A stretch of 64,000 nucleotides of DNA from Romboutsia lituseburensis (GTDB lineage: Bacteria > Bacillota > Clostridia > Peptostreptococcales > Peptostreptococcaceae), in contig NZ_JANQBQ010000001.1 in the NCBI RefSeq assembly GCF_024723825.1, forward strand, positions 3,348,001 to 3,412,000, given 5' to 3'. The notes under the pieces were generated by a model. That model was given only the letters and a program-made list of their open reading frames with translations, was not told where the DNA came from and did not search any database. Below, piece after piece: positions 27,422 to 37,330 of the stretch. Made by a program: the position numbers and the translations under genes. Numbering within the stretch: position 1 is the first letter of the stretch; the number at the start of each line of letters is the position of its first letter.

Positions 27422-28003
27422 ATGCCAGGTATAAATACTAGGACAAACTTTAAGACAAAAACACCGCAAGAAAATAAAACGCAACAATCTAGGGGTGCTA
27501 ATAAAACTGAAAATGGAACTCCGATTATTGAACAAGGAAAAGAAAATGATAAAGATCTATTTTTAAAATTATTAGTTGCTCAAATGAAAAATCAAGATCC
27601 ATTTAGTCCTCAAGATCCAACTCAATATGTTACTCAGTTGGCACAGTTCAATAGCTTAGAACAAATGAAGTCAATGAATGACAATTTAGATTACCTTTTA
27701 GGTATGACTAATGGTCTATTAGTAAATTCAGCCATGGGATCAGCGTCAGCTTTAATCGGTAAAAATATAGAAGCATATGCGCCAGTTGAAGAGGGAATGG
27801 AAAATTCAGAAGAAAAACCTAAAAAACTAACTGGTAAAGTAGAAGGAATTCATATAAAGGATGGTGTTGTTTATATGAATGTTAGAAACGATGAAACTGG
27901 GGAATTGGTTGGAGTAGAGTATGGAGCTTTATTAAAAGTAAGTGATGAAAAAATAACCCCAGAACCAGGTCCAGAAGAAAATATAGAAAATAAGGGAGAG
28001 TAA
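27422..28003 (+). CDS. flgD: Flagellar hook capping protein FlgD
   Basis: A 193-residue hook cap. The family core is clear: DLFLKLLVAQMKNQDPFSP followed by DPTQYVTQLAQFNSLEQM. The C-terminal half is short with an acidic tail. It lies between fliK and the hook gene, as usual in clostridia. Scaffold for hook polymerisation, discarded after assembly. Confidence 0.95.
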   Translation: MPGINTRTNFKTKTPQENKTQQSRGANKTENGTPIIEQGKENDKDLFLKLLVAQMKNQDPFSPQDPTQYVTQLAQFNSLEQMKSMNDNLDYLLGMTNGLLVNSAMGSASALIGKNIEAYAPVEEGMENSEEKPKKLTGKVEGIHIKDGVVYMNVRNDETGELVGVEYGALLKVSDEKITPEPGPEENIENKGE

Positions 28004-28009
28004 TAGTTT

Positions 28010-28921
28010 ATGTTAAGATCGATGTATTCAGGAATAAGTGGTATGAAAGCCAACCAAACAAAAATGGACGTTGTTGGTAATAACGTAGCTAACGTAGGAA
28101 CAACAGCATATAAAAAGACTTCAGCAAGATTTTCAGATGCATTATATCAAAATGCAATATTTGCAAGTAAGCCAGGCGGTGGTGTTGGTGGGGTTAACCC
28201 AGGACAAGTTGGTATAGGAACTAAGGTAAGTGGAATATTTAAAAATATGGTTCAAGGAGCTATACAACCAACAGGTAGACCAACTGATTTAGCAATTGAT
28301 GGAGATGGTTTTTTCAAGGTTCAGATATCAGAAAATAATTATGCATATACAAGAGATGGTTCTTTTAGTCTAGATGAGCAAGGTTATCTAGTAACTGCAG
28401 AAGGTTATTATGTTTTAGGTACTTCAATGAAAGGAAATGGAACAGATAAACCTGCTGCTACTGATAATCAAAAAATTCAAATCCCTAAAGCTGTTAAGCC
28501 TGATGGAACACCAGGAGATGCTGGAGTTGATGGGGCGTTAAGAGTACTATCTTTTACAATATCTAAGGATGGAAAAATATCTTATTTAGTAGAAGATGGA
28601 ACTAAGGTTCCAGAAAATAATGCCGCTGGTAATTTAGTAGCAGGTAAAACACAACAAACATTAAATGTAAGTGTGTTTAAAAATCCAGAAGGATTAGAAG
28701 CATTAGGTGGAAATCTTTATAAAGAATCTGCCAATTCAGGAGCTGCTATCCAAGGGAAAGTAATGGGAAAAATTAATCAGGGGGCAATAGAAATGTCAAA
28801 TGTTGACTTATCAGAAGAATTTACAGAAATGATAGTAACAACAAGAGCATTCCAAGCTGCAAGTAAGGTTATAACAACAAGTGATGAGTTGTTACAGGAA
28901 ATAGTAAACCTTAAGAGATAA
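28010..28921 (+). CDS. flgE: Flagellar hook protein FlgE
   Basis: A 303-residue hook subunit, shorter than the enterobacterial protein. The N-terminal rod/hook motif is MKANQTKMDVVGNNVANVGT, the middle carries GDGFFKV, and the C-terminal helix is SNVDLSEEFTEMIVTTRAFQ. Start at 28010 with GGGAGAG upstream. The motA gene follows after only 15 bases, leaving no room for flbD. Confidence 0.93.
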   Translation: MLRSMYSGISGMKANQTKMDVVGNNVANVGTTAYKKTSARFSDALYQNAIFASKPGGGVGGVNPGQVGIGTKVSGIFKNMVQGAIQPTGRPTDLAIDGDGFFKVQISENNYAYTRDGSFSLDEQGYLVTAEGYYVLGTSMKGNGTDKPAATDNQKIQIPKAVKPDGTPGDAGVDGALRVLSFTISKDGKISYLVEDGTKVPENNAAGNLVAGKTQQTLNVSVFKNPEGLEALGGNLYKESANSGAAIQGKVMGKINQGAIEMSNVDLSEEFTEMIVTTRAFQAASKVITTSDELLQEIVNLKR

Positions 28922-28936
28922 TAAAGGAGTGGTAAA

Positions 28937-29746
28937 ATGAAAAAGCAAGATATTTTAACTCCGATAGGATTAATATTAGTATTTGGAGTTTGTTTATATG
29001 GTATTTCACAAGGAAAAACAGGTATTAAGCCATTTATTGATCCAGCTTCATTAGCAATAACAATAGGTGGATCTTTTGCTGCAGTACTTATAACATTTTC
29101 ACTTGATGATATAAAGCAAGTACCAAAAGCATTAAAAATAAGTATAACATCTAATAATATATATAAGATGGATTTAGTAGATCAATTTAAAGAAATATCA
29201 AGAATAGTAAGAAAAGACGGCTTATTAGCAATAGAACAAGATGTTTCAGAAATGGAAGATCCATTTCTGAAAAAAGGTCTAGAACTAGTTATAGACGGAA
29301 TAGAACCAGAAAATGTAAAGGAAATACTAGAGACTGATTTAGCATCAAAAGAGGCTATGTATGAACAAGGATCTAAGTTCTTTAAAATATGGGGCTCTTA
29401 TGCCCCTGCATTTGGTATGATAGGTACTTTAATAGGGTTAATACAAATGCTTGCAGATATGGGATCACCTGATGACATAGCAAAAGGAATGTCAGTTGCC
29501 CTTATAACTACATTATATGGAGCATTGTTTGCAAATGGAATATTTAATCCAATAGGCTATAACATACAAGGTAAAGGTGAGAAAGAAATTGAAGCTTTAG
29601 AAATGATGATCGCAGGAATTGTGAGTATTCAAAATGGTGATAGTACAAGAACAATAGAAGAAAAATTAGTAACTTTCTTAAATGAAAAAGAAAGAAAAAC
29701 TTATTATACAAGATATGGAAATGAGGAGAGTGCAAATGCCGCGTAG
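28937..29746 (+). CDS. motA: Flagellar motor stator protein MotA
   Basis: A 269-residue inner-membrane stator subunit with four membrane helices and the conserved cytoplasmic loop (YAPAFGMIGTLIGLIQML and MSVALITTLYGALFANG). It forms the ion channel with MotB and presses on FliG. AAAGGAGTGG precedes the ATG. The 3' end overlaps the motB start by 11 bases. Confidence 0.96.
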   Translation: MKKQDILTPIGLILVFGVCLYGISQGKTGIKPFIDPASLAITIGGSFAAVLITFSLDDIKQVPKALKISITSNNIYKMDLVDQFKEISRIVRKDGLLAIEQDVSEMEDPFLKKGLELVIDGIEPENVKEILETDLASKEAMYEQGSKFFKIWGSYAPAFGMIGTLIGLIQMLADMGSPDDIAKGMSVALITTLYGALFANGIFNPIGYNIQGKGEKEIEALEMMIAGIVSIQNGDSTRTIEEKLVTFLNEKERKTYYTRYGNEESANAA

Positions 29747-30470
29747 GAAGAAAAAAGGTGATGATGTAAATACTAATGGCTGGATGGACACCTATGCCGA
29801 CACTATAACACTACTTCTTACATTTTTCATATTATTGTATTCTATATCTGCTGTAGATAGTGAAAAACTAAAACAGCTAAATCAAGCACTACAGTCCTCA
29901 TTAAAAGGAACTACTGAAGTAAGCGAAGTTGAAAATTTAGATGAACTAGAAGTTAAAACAAAAAATCCTAATTCTGGGAATACAGAATATGAAGATTTAG
30001 CAAAAAAATTAAATGATACAATAGAAAAAAATGGATTAACTGAGGTTATAAAGTTAAGAAAAGAAGATAGAGGAATAGTCCTTCAGCTTGATGAAACAAT
30101 ACTTTTCGACCCAGGGAAAGCAGACTTAAAAGAAAACAATAAAGAAGTACTAGAAACAATAACTACTATAATAAATGAACATGACAATGATGTACTTATA
30201 GAAGGTCATACAGATAATGTGCCTATGAATAATAAAGAATTTGCATCTAACTGGGAATTATCAGCAGCAAGAGCTCTTAGTGCTGTAACATATTTTGTAC
30301 ATGAGAAACAAATTGATCCAATTAGGTTTTCTGTTAAAGGATATGGAGAGTATAAACCTTTAGTACCTAATGATACACCAGAGAATAGAGCTATAAATAG
30401 AAGAGTTGATATCTTAATGGTGGAGCAAAAAGTTAAAGACGACAAAGATACTAAAGCAAGTCAAAAATAA
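29736..30470 (+). CDS. motB: Flagellar motor stator protein MotB
   Basis: A 244-residue stator anchor. I start it at ATG 29736 (GAGGAG seven bases upstream, inside motA); an earlier in-frame ATG at 29682 would add 18 residues with no ribosome binding site. The membrane helix carries the ion-binding aspartate in TYADTITLLLTFF (Asp22). The periplasmic OmpA-like peptidoglycan-binding domain shows EGHTDNVPMNNKEFASNWEL and VKGYGEYKP. Proton or sodium use cannot be told from this. Confidence 0.96.
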   Translation: MPRRKKKGDDVNTNGWMDTYADTITLLLTFFILLYSISAVDSEKLKQLNQALQSSLKGTTEVSEVENLDELEVKTKNPNSGNTEYEDLAKKLNDTIEKNGLTEVIKLRKEDRGIVLQLDETILFDPGKADLKENNKEVLETITTIINEHDNDVLIEGHTDNVPMNNKEFASNWELSAARALSAVTYFVHEKQIDPIRFSVKGYGEYKPLVPNDTPENRAINRRVDILMVEQKVKDDKDTKASQK

Positions 30471-30514
30471 AGTAATCAAATAAATGTTGAAGGATATTAA
30501 AAATAGGAGACGCC

Positions 30515-30943
30515 ATGAATAATGTATTGCAATATATAATAAATTTAATAGTATTTGTGCCTATTGTTATTGTTTTAATAGTGGCTTCAATTAAATTAAG
30601 TAAGGCGAACTTTTCTAATATAGGAAATAATAAATATACAAAAGTACTTGAAAGAACTAATTTAAGTAAAGATACTGATGTGTTTGTTTTAAAAATAGGT
30701 GATGAAGGCTGTGTTTTAGTATCATCACCTTCTAAAGTAGAGAAGATAAAAGAATTAAGCAAAGAAGATATTGAAAATATAGAGGATTTAAAGCAAGAAT
30801 CTAAAGTAGATATATCAAATTTAAGGAAAGTTAGGTTAAAAAAAACTGACACAAACAACCTAAATACAGGAAATTTAAATTTAAATGAGTTTAAATTAAA
30901 TAAATTAAATTTAAAGGGGAAGAGATATGGAAGACTTCGCTAA
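30515..30943 (+). CDS. fliO: FliO/FliZ-family flagellar assembly protein
   Basis: A 142-residue protein with one N-terminal membrane helix (residues ~8-27), a short beta-rich part (TDVFVLKIGDEGCVLVSS) and a charged, Lys-rich tail. Position directly before fliP and topology match FliO, a helper for assembling the FliP export-gate complex. Sequence conservation in this family is low. It overlaps fliP by 17 bases. The fliL gene expected between motB and fliO is missing; only 44 bases lie there. Confidence 0.8.
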   Translation: MNNVLQYIINLIVFVPIVIVLIVASIKLSKANFSNIGNNKYTKVLERTNLSKDTDVFVLKIGDEGCVLVSSPSKVEKIKELSKEDIENIEDLKQESKVDISNLRKVRLKKTDTNNLNTGNLNLNEFKLNKLNLKGKRYGRLR

Positions 30944-31595
30944 ATTTATGGCAAATAATCAACAAGAATTTACTCCTTTAATAAAATTATTTATAGTTTT
31001 AACGTTTTTAATGTTTTTACCAACTGTAATCTTTATGATGACAAGTTTTGTAAGAATAATTATTACGTTTTCGTTTATAAAGTCAGCCTTGGGTGCTCAG
31101 CAATCTATTCCGAATCAAGTATTAATAGGAGTTGCTATAGCACTAACAATTTTTATAATGGCACCGACCATAAATGATATTAATAATAATGCGATAAAGC
31201 CTTATAGGGAAGAAAAAATTGGATTTGAACAGATGATAGAAAAAGCGCAGGTACCTGTTAGGAAATTTTTATTAAATCAAACTAGAGATGAAGATATAAA
31301 ACTGTTTGTAGAAAATGCAAAGTTAGAAAAAGATGAGTTAACTAGAGAAAATATACCACTTTATGTATTAGCACCAGCATTTGCTATAAGTGAACTTAAG
31401 ACTGCATTCCAAATAGGATTTTTAATATATCTACCATTTTTATTAATAGACCTAGTAGTGTCAAGTACCTTAATGTCCATGGGTATGTTCATGCTTCCTC
31501 CAGCTATGATTTCTCTGCCATTTAAATTATTACTATTTATAATGGTTGATGGATGGAATCTATTAATTAAATCTTTACTTTTAAGCTTTACGTAG
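30927..31595 (+). CDS. fliP: Flagellar export gate protein FliP
   Basis: A 222-residue export-gate subunit with the FliP signatures MTSFVRIIITFSFIKSALG and LYVLAPAFAISELKTAFQIG. It ends with the conserved SMGMFMLPPAMISLPFKLLL segment. It has no obvious cleavable signal peptide, unlike the enterobacterial protein. AAAGGGGAAGAG precedes the ATG inside the fliO end. Confidence 0.97.
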   Translation: MEDFAKFMANNQQEFTPLIKLFIVLTFLMFLPTVIFMMTSFVRIIITFSFIKSALGAQQSIPNQVLIGVAIALTIFIMAPTINDINNNAIKPYREEKIGFEQMIEKAQVPVRKFLLNQTRDEDIKLFVENAKLEKDELTRENIPLYVLAPAFAISELKTAFQIGFLIYLPFLLIDLVVSSTLMSMGMFMLPPAMISLPFKLLLFIMVDGWNLLIKSLLLSFT

Positions 31596-31610
31596 CAAGG
31601 AGATAAAATT

Positions 31611-31880
31611 ATGACTGAAAATATGGTAATGAGCATAGTAAAAGAAGCATTATATACAAGTTTATTAGTAGGAGGACCAATACTTATTTTATCTTTAGTA
31701 GTTGGATTACTGGTAAGTATATTTCAAGCAACAACTCAAATACAAGAACAGACATTAACATTTGTTCCAAAACTAATAGTAATAGCTATAACTTTAGTTG
31801 TAGGTGGAAATTGGATGTTACAAGAAATTGTAAAGTTTACAAATAAAATTATGACTATGATAGCTTTTATAAAGGGGTAA
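31611..31880 (+). CDS. fliQ: Flagellar export gate protein FliQ
   Basis: An 89-residue protein with two membrane helices and the family pattern GLLVSIFQATTQIQEQTLTFVPKL. Usual length and order. CAAGGAG precedes the ATG. Part of the FliPQR pore. Confidence 0.97.
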   Translation: MTENMVMSIVKEALYTSLLVGGPILILSLVVGLLVSIFQATTQIQEQTLTFVPKLIVIAITLVVGGNWMLQEIVKFTNKIMTMIAFIKG

Positions 31881-31885
31881 TGTAA

Positions 31886-33718
31886 GTGATAGTACTTGTA
31901 TTTATTAGATTAATAACATTTTTTGCTTCTATAAATGTTATATTCCCAAATGGGACTCCAAAAATGTTTAAAGTATGTTTTACTTTGTTTATGTCTTTAA
32001 TAATATCATATGGTATAGATATAAACGTAAATATTGCTACAGTACCAGATTTAATTAATTGCGCAGTAATGGAAACTATAACTGGATTAGTATTAGGATA
32101 TATAACGAGTATATGTTTTACTAGTTTACAAATAGCAGGTAGTTTAATAGATCAGCAATTAGGATTAGCTATGGCAAACATATACGATCCTAACACTAAA
32201 GAACAATCGACTTTAATGAAAAATATTATGTACTGGATGGGAATAATAATATTTTTTAATATGAATGGTCATCACATGTTGATTACAGGGATACAACATA
32301 GCTTTGAATTAGTTGGAATAGGAGAATCTATTCTTAGTAATAATTTTAGTTATGTAATAAATGTGTTCATACAATATTTTGTAATCGGATTTAAAATAGC
32401 AGTACCTATAATTGTATCTCTTATTATAACAGATTTGATTATGGGACTTATCTCAAGAAGTGTTCCTCAATTAAATGTAATGATTATAGGAATGCCGCTA
32501 AAGTTATTAGTAGGAATAGTATTTTTTATAATAGCATTGCCATTTATATTAACTGAGATACACAACTTATTTAATAAAATACCATCAATTTTAGATGGTA
32601 CTTTACTTAGTATGAATAATGATATGCTACCGACATTAGGACCTGTAGGTATAATATTATCTGCAGGAGGGGATAAGACGGAAGAACCTACTGCTAAGAA
32701 AAAAAGAGAGGCAAGAAAACAAGGTAATGTTGCTAAAAGTAAAGAAGTAACAACTGCTATAACTCTTCTTGCAATATTACTTATAGTTTCTACGATGTCT
32801 GATTTTATAATAGCAGAATTAAAAAACTTTATTGTAAATATATTTAGCTTAGATTTAGGAACTAATATAAATTATAAAACACTAGATGATTTAGTTATGA
32901 AAATTATGACTTCGTTTATGATGATATTTTTACCCATGGGATTAATTATAATGGTGTTTGGAGTCATAGGAAATTTAATGCAAACAGGATTAATGTTTAG
33001 TGGCGATGGGCTAAAGCCTAAGTTATCAAAATTAAATCCTATAAGTGGATTTAAAAACATGTTTTCTCTGAAAGCATTAGGTGAATTAGTTAAAAGTATT
33101 GCTATTATATCAATACTTTTATATATAGGTTATTCATTTATGAATAAAAATTTCCAAGGGATTATGAAAAGTGGAGATATTTATCTTCCATACCTTATGG
33201 ATACAATAATAGATTTAGTAAAAAGTTTATTATCAAGTATAGCATTAGCTGTAGTAGTTATATCAGTTTTTGACTATGCATACCAAAAATATACACACAA
33301 AAAAGAATTAAAAATGACTAAACAAGAAGTCAAAGAAGAGTTTAAACAAATGGAGGGTGACCCCCATATTAAAGGTAAAATAAAACAAAAGCAAAGACAA
33401 ATGGCTACTCAAAGAATGATGCAGGCAGTACCTTCTGCAACCGTAATTGTAACCAACCCAACTCATATATCTATAGCTATTAAATATGAGCAAGGAAAAG
33501 ACACAACACCAATAGTAGTTGCTAAAGGAGCAGATGTAGTTGCTTTTAAAATAAGAGAAATAGCTAAAGAACATGATATACCAATTATAGAAAATAAACC
33601 GCTAGCAAGGCTTATATACAAAGAGGTTGAAATAGATCAAGAAATACCAGAACAAATGTATCAAGCAGTAGCTGAAGTATTAGTGGCTGTTTATAAAATT
33701 AAAAATAAATACAAATAG
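31886..33718 (+). CDS. fliR/flhB: FliR-FlhB fusion, flagellar export gate and specificity switch
   Basis: A single 610-residue frame carries both proteins. Residues 1-255 are FliR (VFIRLITFFASINVIFPNG; GLAMANIYDPNTKEQ). Residues ~262-610 are FlhB (TEEPTAKKKREARKQGNVAKS, four helices, then the self-cleaving NPTH at residues 524-527). Cleavage at NPTH is the known trigger for changing from hook to filament export. It starts with GTG after AAGGGGT. Fusion is known in several clostridia, so it is natural rather than a sequencing error. Confidence 0.96.
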   Translation: MIVLVFIRLITFFASINVIFPNGTPKMFKVCFTLFMSLIISYGIDINVNIATVPDLINCAVMETITGLVLGYITSICFTSLQIAGSLIDQQLGLAMANIYDPNTKEQSTLMKNIMYWMGIIIFFNMNGHHMLITGIQHSFELVGIGESILSNNFSYVINVFIQYFVIGFKIAVPIIVSLIITDLIMGLISRSVPQLNVMIIGMPLKLLVGIVFFIIALPFILTEIHNLFNKIPSILDGTLLSMNNDMLPTLGPVGIILSAGGDKTEEPTAKKKREARKQGNVAKSKEVTTAITLLAILLIVSTMSDFIIAELKNFIVNIFSLDLGTNINYKTLDDLVMKIMTSFMMIFLPMGLIIMVFGVIGNLMQTGLMFSGDGLKPKLSKLNPISGFKNMFSLKALGELVKSIAIISILLYIGYSFMNKNFQGIMKSGDIYLPYLMDTIIDLVKSLLSSIALAVVVISVFDYAYQKYTHKKELKMTKQEVKEEFKQMEGDPHIKGKIKQKQRQMATQRMMQAVPSATVIVTNPTHISIAIKYEQGKDTTPIVVAKGADVVAFKIREIAKEHDIPIIENKPLARLIYKEVEIDQEIPEQMYQAVAEVLVAVYKIKNKYK

Positions 33719-33737
33719 TTATAAAAAGAGGTTATAG

Positions 33738-35798
33738 ATGGAAAAGTTAAGTTTTAAGAAAAGATTTGATATATTCGTTGGATTTGGTATCTTAGGAATC
33801 GTATTAATGATTATAATACCACTTCCACCATTTTTACTAGATGTTATGTTAGCAATAAATATAGCATTTTCAGTATTAATATTATTACTTACTCTTTTTT
33901 CAACTAATATACTACAACTATCAATATTTCCTACTATATTGCTTGTTACAACCTTATTTAGACTAGGTCTAAATATATCATCAACAAGACTTATACTAGG
34001 ACAAGGATATGCGGGTAACGTAATAGAGTCGTTTGGTAGTTTCGTTGTTGGTGGAAATTACGTAGTCGGGGTAATAATATTCTTAATTATAATAATCGTT
34101 CAGTTTGTAGTTATAACAAATGGTTCGAGTAGAGTATCCGAAGTATCAGCAAGATTTACATTAGACGCTATGCCAGGTAAACAAATGAGTATAGATGCTG
34201 ATTTAAATGCTGGTATGATGGATGAGAAAACAGCAAGAAAGAAAAGAAGAGAATTACAACAAGAAGCAGATTTTTACGGAGCGATGGATGGTGCATCTAA
34301 ATTCGTAAAAGGGGATGCTATAGCAGGTATAATAGTTACGACTATAAATGTACTTGGAGGGATAGTAATAGGAGTATTAATGCTAGATATGAGCTTTTCA
34401 GAGTCAGTTCAAACTTATATAAGGCTTACAATAGGAGATGGATTAGTAAGTCAGATACCAGCATTATTAATATCTACTTCTGCTGGTATATTAGTAACTA
34501 GAGCTGATAGTGATGAAAATTTTGGTAGTTTATTAGGACAACAATTAATATCTATACCAACTGCAATAACAATGACCGGTGTGGTATTAATAGTTTTAGG
34601 GCTTTTACCAGGACTTCCTAAGTTATCATTTTTCACTTTGGGAATAGCTGCAATATCAATATCATTATTATTAAAGAAAGAAGAAAAAGAAAAAGCACTT
34701 GAAGAAATAGAAAATGCACAATACCAAGAAGAAGATGTAGAGCCTGGCATAGATACTGCTGAAGATGTATCGTCACTTATAAATGTTGAACCTATAGAAG
34801 TTGAAATTGGATATGGATTAATTCCTCTTGCAGATGAGTCAAATGGTGGAGATTTACTTCAAAGAATAGTATCTGTAAGAAGACAGTGTGCAATTGATAT
34901 GGGTATTTTAGTTCAACCAATAAGAATTAGAGATAATTTACAATTAAACCCTAATCAGTACAGTATAAAAATAAAAGGTAATGTGGTAGCTATATATGAC
35001 CTTATGCCTACTATGTTATTATGTATGAATCCTATGGGTATGAGTATAGACATAGAAGGTATACAAACTAAAGAGCCTACTTTTGGTCTTGATGCTTTAT
35101 GGATAAATAAAGATAAAGCTGAAGAAGCTGAATTATATGGACTAACAGTAGTGGATCCTACAACTATTTTAGTAACACATTTATTAGAGATAATTAAATC
35201 GAAGTCTCATGAACTTATAGGAAGACAAGAGGTAAAAGCTATAATTGATGCGACTAAAGAAAGATATAGTGCAGTAGTAGAAGAATTAATACCAGACTTA
35301 ATGACTTTAGGAGAAGTTCAAAAAGTATTCCAAAATCTTTTAAGAGAAAAAATCGCTATAAAAGATAGAGTTACAATACTTGAAACATTAGCTGATCATT
35401 CAAGGAATACTAAGGACATAGAACTTCTAACTGAGTATGTAAGAATGGCCATGAGTAGAAGTATTTGCTCTGAATTAGTTGATGAAAATAATTCAATAAC
35501 AGTAGCTACTCTATCTATGGAAGTAGAAAATTTAATAGGTAATAATTTACAAAGATCTGTAAATGGAACATACCCTGCAGTAGATCCAGATACAACTAAC
35601 CAAATATTTACAAATATACAAAGTATGACTGAAAATATAAACTTTAACAATAATAGGCCGATATTATTAGTATCTCCAAAAATAAGGGCACCATTTAGAA
35701 AGTTAGTTGAGATGGTATTCCCGCATGTAACGATACTGTCACTTAATGAAGTACCAAGTGATATCCAAATAAAAGCTCAAGGTGTAATTAATATATAA
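33738..35798 (+). CDS. flhA: Flagellar export gate protein FlhA
   Basis: A 686-residue protein with eight membrane helices in the first half. The FHIPEP-family segment is intact (RFTLDAMPGKQMSIDADLN, then FYGAMDGASKFVKGDA). A large cytoplasmic ring domain follows, binding chaperones and substrates (GYGLIPLADESNGGDLLQRI). In most relatives flhF follows; here the sigma factor gene starts after 17 bases. Confidence 0.97.
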   Translation: MEKLSFKKRFDIFVGFGILGIVLMIIIPLPPFLLDVMLAINIAFSVLILLLTLFSTNILQLSIFPTILLVTTLFRLGLNISSTRLILGQGYAGNVIESFGSFVVGGNYVVGVIIFLIIIIVQFVVITNGSSRVSEVSARFTLDAMPGKQMSIDADLNAGMMDEKTARKKRRELQQEADFYGAMDGASKFVKGDAIAGIIVTTINVLGGIVIGVLMLDMSFSESVQTYIRLTIGDGLVSQIPALLISTSAGILVTRADSDENFGSLLGQQLISIPTAITMTGVVLIVLGLLPGLPKLSFFTLGIAAISISLLLKKEEKEKALEEIENAQYQEEDVEPGIDTAEDVSSLINVEPIEVEIGYGLIPLADESNGGDLLQRIVSVRRQCAIDMGILVQPIRIRDNLQLNPNQYSIKIKGNVVAIYDLMPTMLLCMNPMGMSIDIEGIQTKEPTFGLDALWINKDKAEEAELYGLTVVDPTTILVTHLLEIIKSKSHELIGRQEVKAIIDATKERYSAVVEELIPDLMTLGEVQKVFQNLLREKIAIKDRVTILETLADHSRNTKDIELLTEYVRMAMSRSICSELVDENNSITVATLSMEVENLIGNNLQRSVNGTYPAVDPDTTNQIFTNIQSMTENINFNNNRPILLVSPKIRAPFRKLVEMVFPHVTILSLNEVPSDIQIKAQGVINI

Positions 35799-35815
35799 CA
35801 AGGGGGTTGAAGATA

Positions 35816-36529
35816 TTGACGGTATATGAACAAGAAGAACTTATAATGAGCAATATGCCTCTTGTTAAGCATATTGCATCTAAATACCACACCAACAAGA
35901 TAGGTATGGAGTATGAAGATTTAGTAAGCTATGGAGTAATGGGACTTATAGATGCAAGTAATAAATTTGATGAAGGTAGAGGAGTTAAATTTTCTACATA
36001 CGCATCTATAAGGATTTCATCTTATATAATAGATGAAATAAGAAAACACTCACCTGTTTCTAGAACTTATATAAGTAGAATAAAAGAATATAACAAATGT
36101 GTAGAAAGTCTACAAAATAAGTTTTTTAGAGAACCTAGCTTGGATGAAGTATCAAAATTTATGGGAATATCGAAAAAAGAAGTAAATGATATAAAATCGA
36201 AATTACTAAATTTAAACAATGCATCTTTAGATAATGTAATTTTTGAAGATGAAAATGAAGTTAAACTTATAGACACAATTAGAGAAAGTGAAGATCTTTC
36301 TCCAAGTACTATAATAGAAAATGAAGAACTTCAAGAAGTTATGGCCAAAGCAATAGATACATTAAAAGAAAAAGATAGGCTAGTATTATCACTTTATTAT
36401 TATGAAGAACTTACATTAAAGGAGATAGGTGCAGTGCTTGGTGTTTCTGAATCAAGGGTATCTCAATTAAATAGCAGAGCAATTGCTAATTTAAGGTTAG
36501 CAATGAAAAAGTTAAAGTACATAGATTAA
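35816..36529 (+). CDS. fliA: Sigma-28 factor FliA/SigD
   Basis: A 237-residue flagellar sigma factor. Region 2 (MEYEDLVSYGVMGLIDA; GVKFSTYASIRI), region 3 (HSPVSRTYISR) and region 4 (LSLYYYEELTLKEIG, VSESRVSQLNSRA) are all present. I prefer TTG 35816, which is nine bases after AGGGGG; the upstream in-frame TTG at 35807 directly abuts that site. It probably reads the TAAA-N16-CCGTATA promoters of the chemotaxis cluster. No FlgM anti-sigma gene is in the window. Confidence 0.95.
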   Translation: MTVYEQEELIMSNMPLVKHIASKYHTNKIGMEYEDLVSYGVMGLIDASNKFDEGRGVKFSTYASIRISSYIIDEIRKHSPVSRTYISRIKEYNKCVESLQNKFFREPSLDEVSKFMGISKKEVNDIKSKLLNLNNASLDNVIFEDENEVKLIDTIRESEDLSPSTIIENEELQEVMAKAIDTLKEKDRLVLSLYYYEELTLKEIGAVLGVSESRVSQLNSRAIANLRLAMKKLKYID

Positions 36530-36542
36530 AGGAGGATAGGTT

Positions 36543-37316
36543 ATGTTAAGAGGTTTATATTCGTCTGTATCGTCGATGTTAACATTACAAGCTAGACAGG
36601 GTGTTATAACAAATAACTTGGCAAATATAGTTACACCAGGTTATAAACAAGAAACATTAGCATCAAAAAGCTTTGATGAAGTTATGTTATACAATAAAGA
36701 TAAATATATAAATGGAGTTGGACATCAACAATATTTAGGAGATTTAAGTTTTGGTGTGAGAATAGATGAAACTGTAACAAGCTATCAACAAGGAACTCAT
36801 AAAGAAACAGGAAATAATACTGATTTTGCGTTGGAAGGGAAAGGTTTCTTCCAAGTTATGGATGGTAATAATAATCCATTCTATACTAGAGATGGATCAT
36901 TCAAGATAAACACTCAAGGTTATTTAGTTACAAATGCAGGTCACTATGTAACTGGTGTAAATAGTGCTACAGGAGCTGTAGAACCTATATATGTTGGAAA
37001 TGATAAAGTTTCGGTTACGCCAGATAATAAAATTAATATAAATGGTATAAATAAGTATACTTTTAATGTAGTTGATTTTGAAAATTATGATAAACTTATA
37101 AAAAGAGGCGATAATTTATACTCTGGAGAAAATGGAACTAAAGCTAATAATTATAGAGTAAGACAAGGATATCTAGAAACATCTAATGTTGATTACATAA
37201 ATGAAACAGCATTATTAATGGAAACTGTTAAGGAGTTTGAAGCTAACCAAAAAGTTATACAAACTATAGATTCAACTCTTAGTAAAATAGCGAATGAAAT
37301 AGGAACAGTAAGGTAA
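36543..37316 (+). CDS. flgF: Flagellar rod protein, FlgF/FlgG type
   Basis: A 257-residue rod protein and the first of two adjacent FlgG-like genes. It has the motif MLTLQARQGVITNNLANIVTP, the FlgF/G middle (FALEGKGFFQVM) and the C-terminal helix NVDYINETALLMETVKEFE. In clostridia this copy is often named flgG1 or flhO and fills the FlgF role. AAAGGAGG upstream. Confidence 0.88.
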   Translation: MLRGLYSSVSSMLTLQARQGVITNNLANIVTPGYKQETLASKSFDEVMLYNKDKYINGVGHQQYLGDLSFGVRIDETVTSYQQGTHKETGNNTDFALEGKGFFQVMDGNNNPFYTRDGSFKINTQGYLVTNAGHYVTGVNSATGAVEPIYVGNDKVSVTPDNKININGINKYTFNVVDFENYDKLIKRGDNLYSGENGTKANNYRVRQGYLETSNVDYINETALLMETVKEFEANQKVIQTIDSTLSKIANEIGTVR

Positions 37317-37330
37317 GGGGAGAAAAAATA

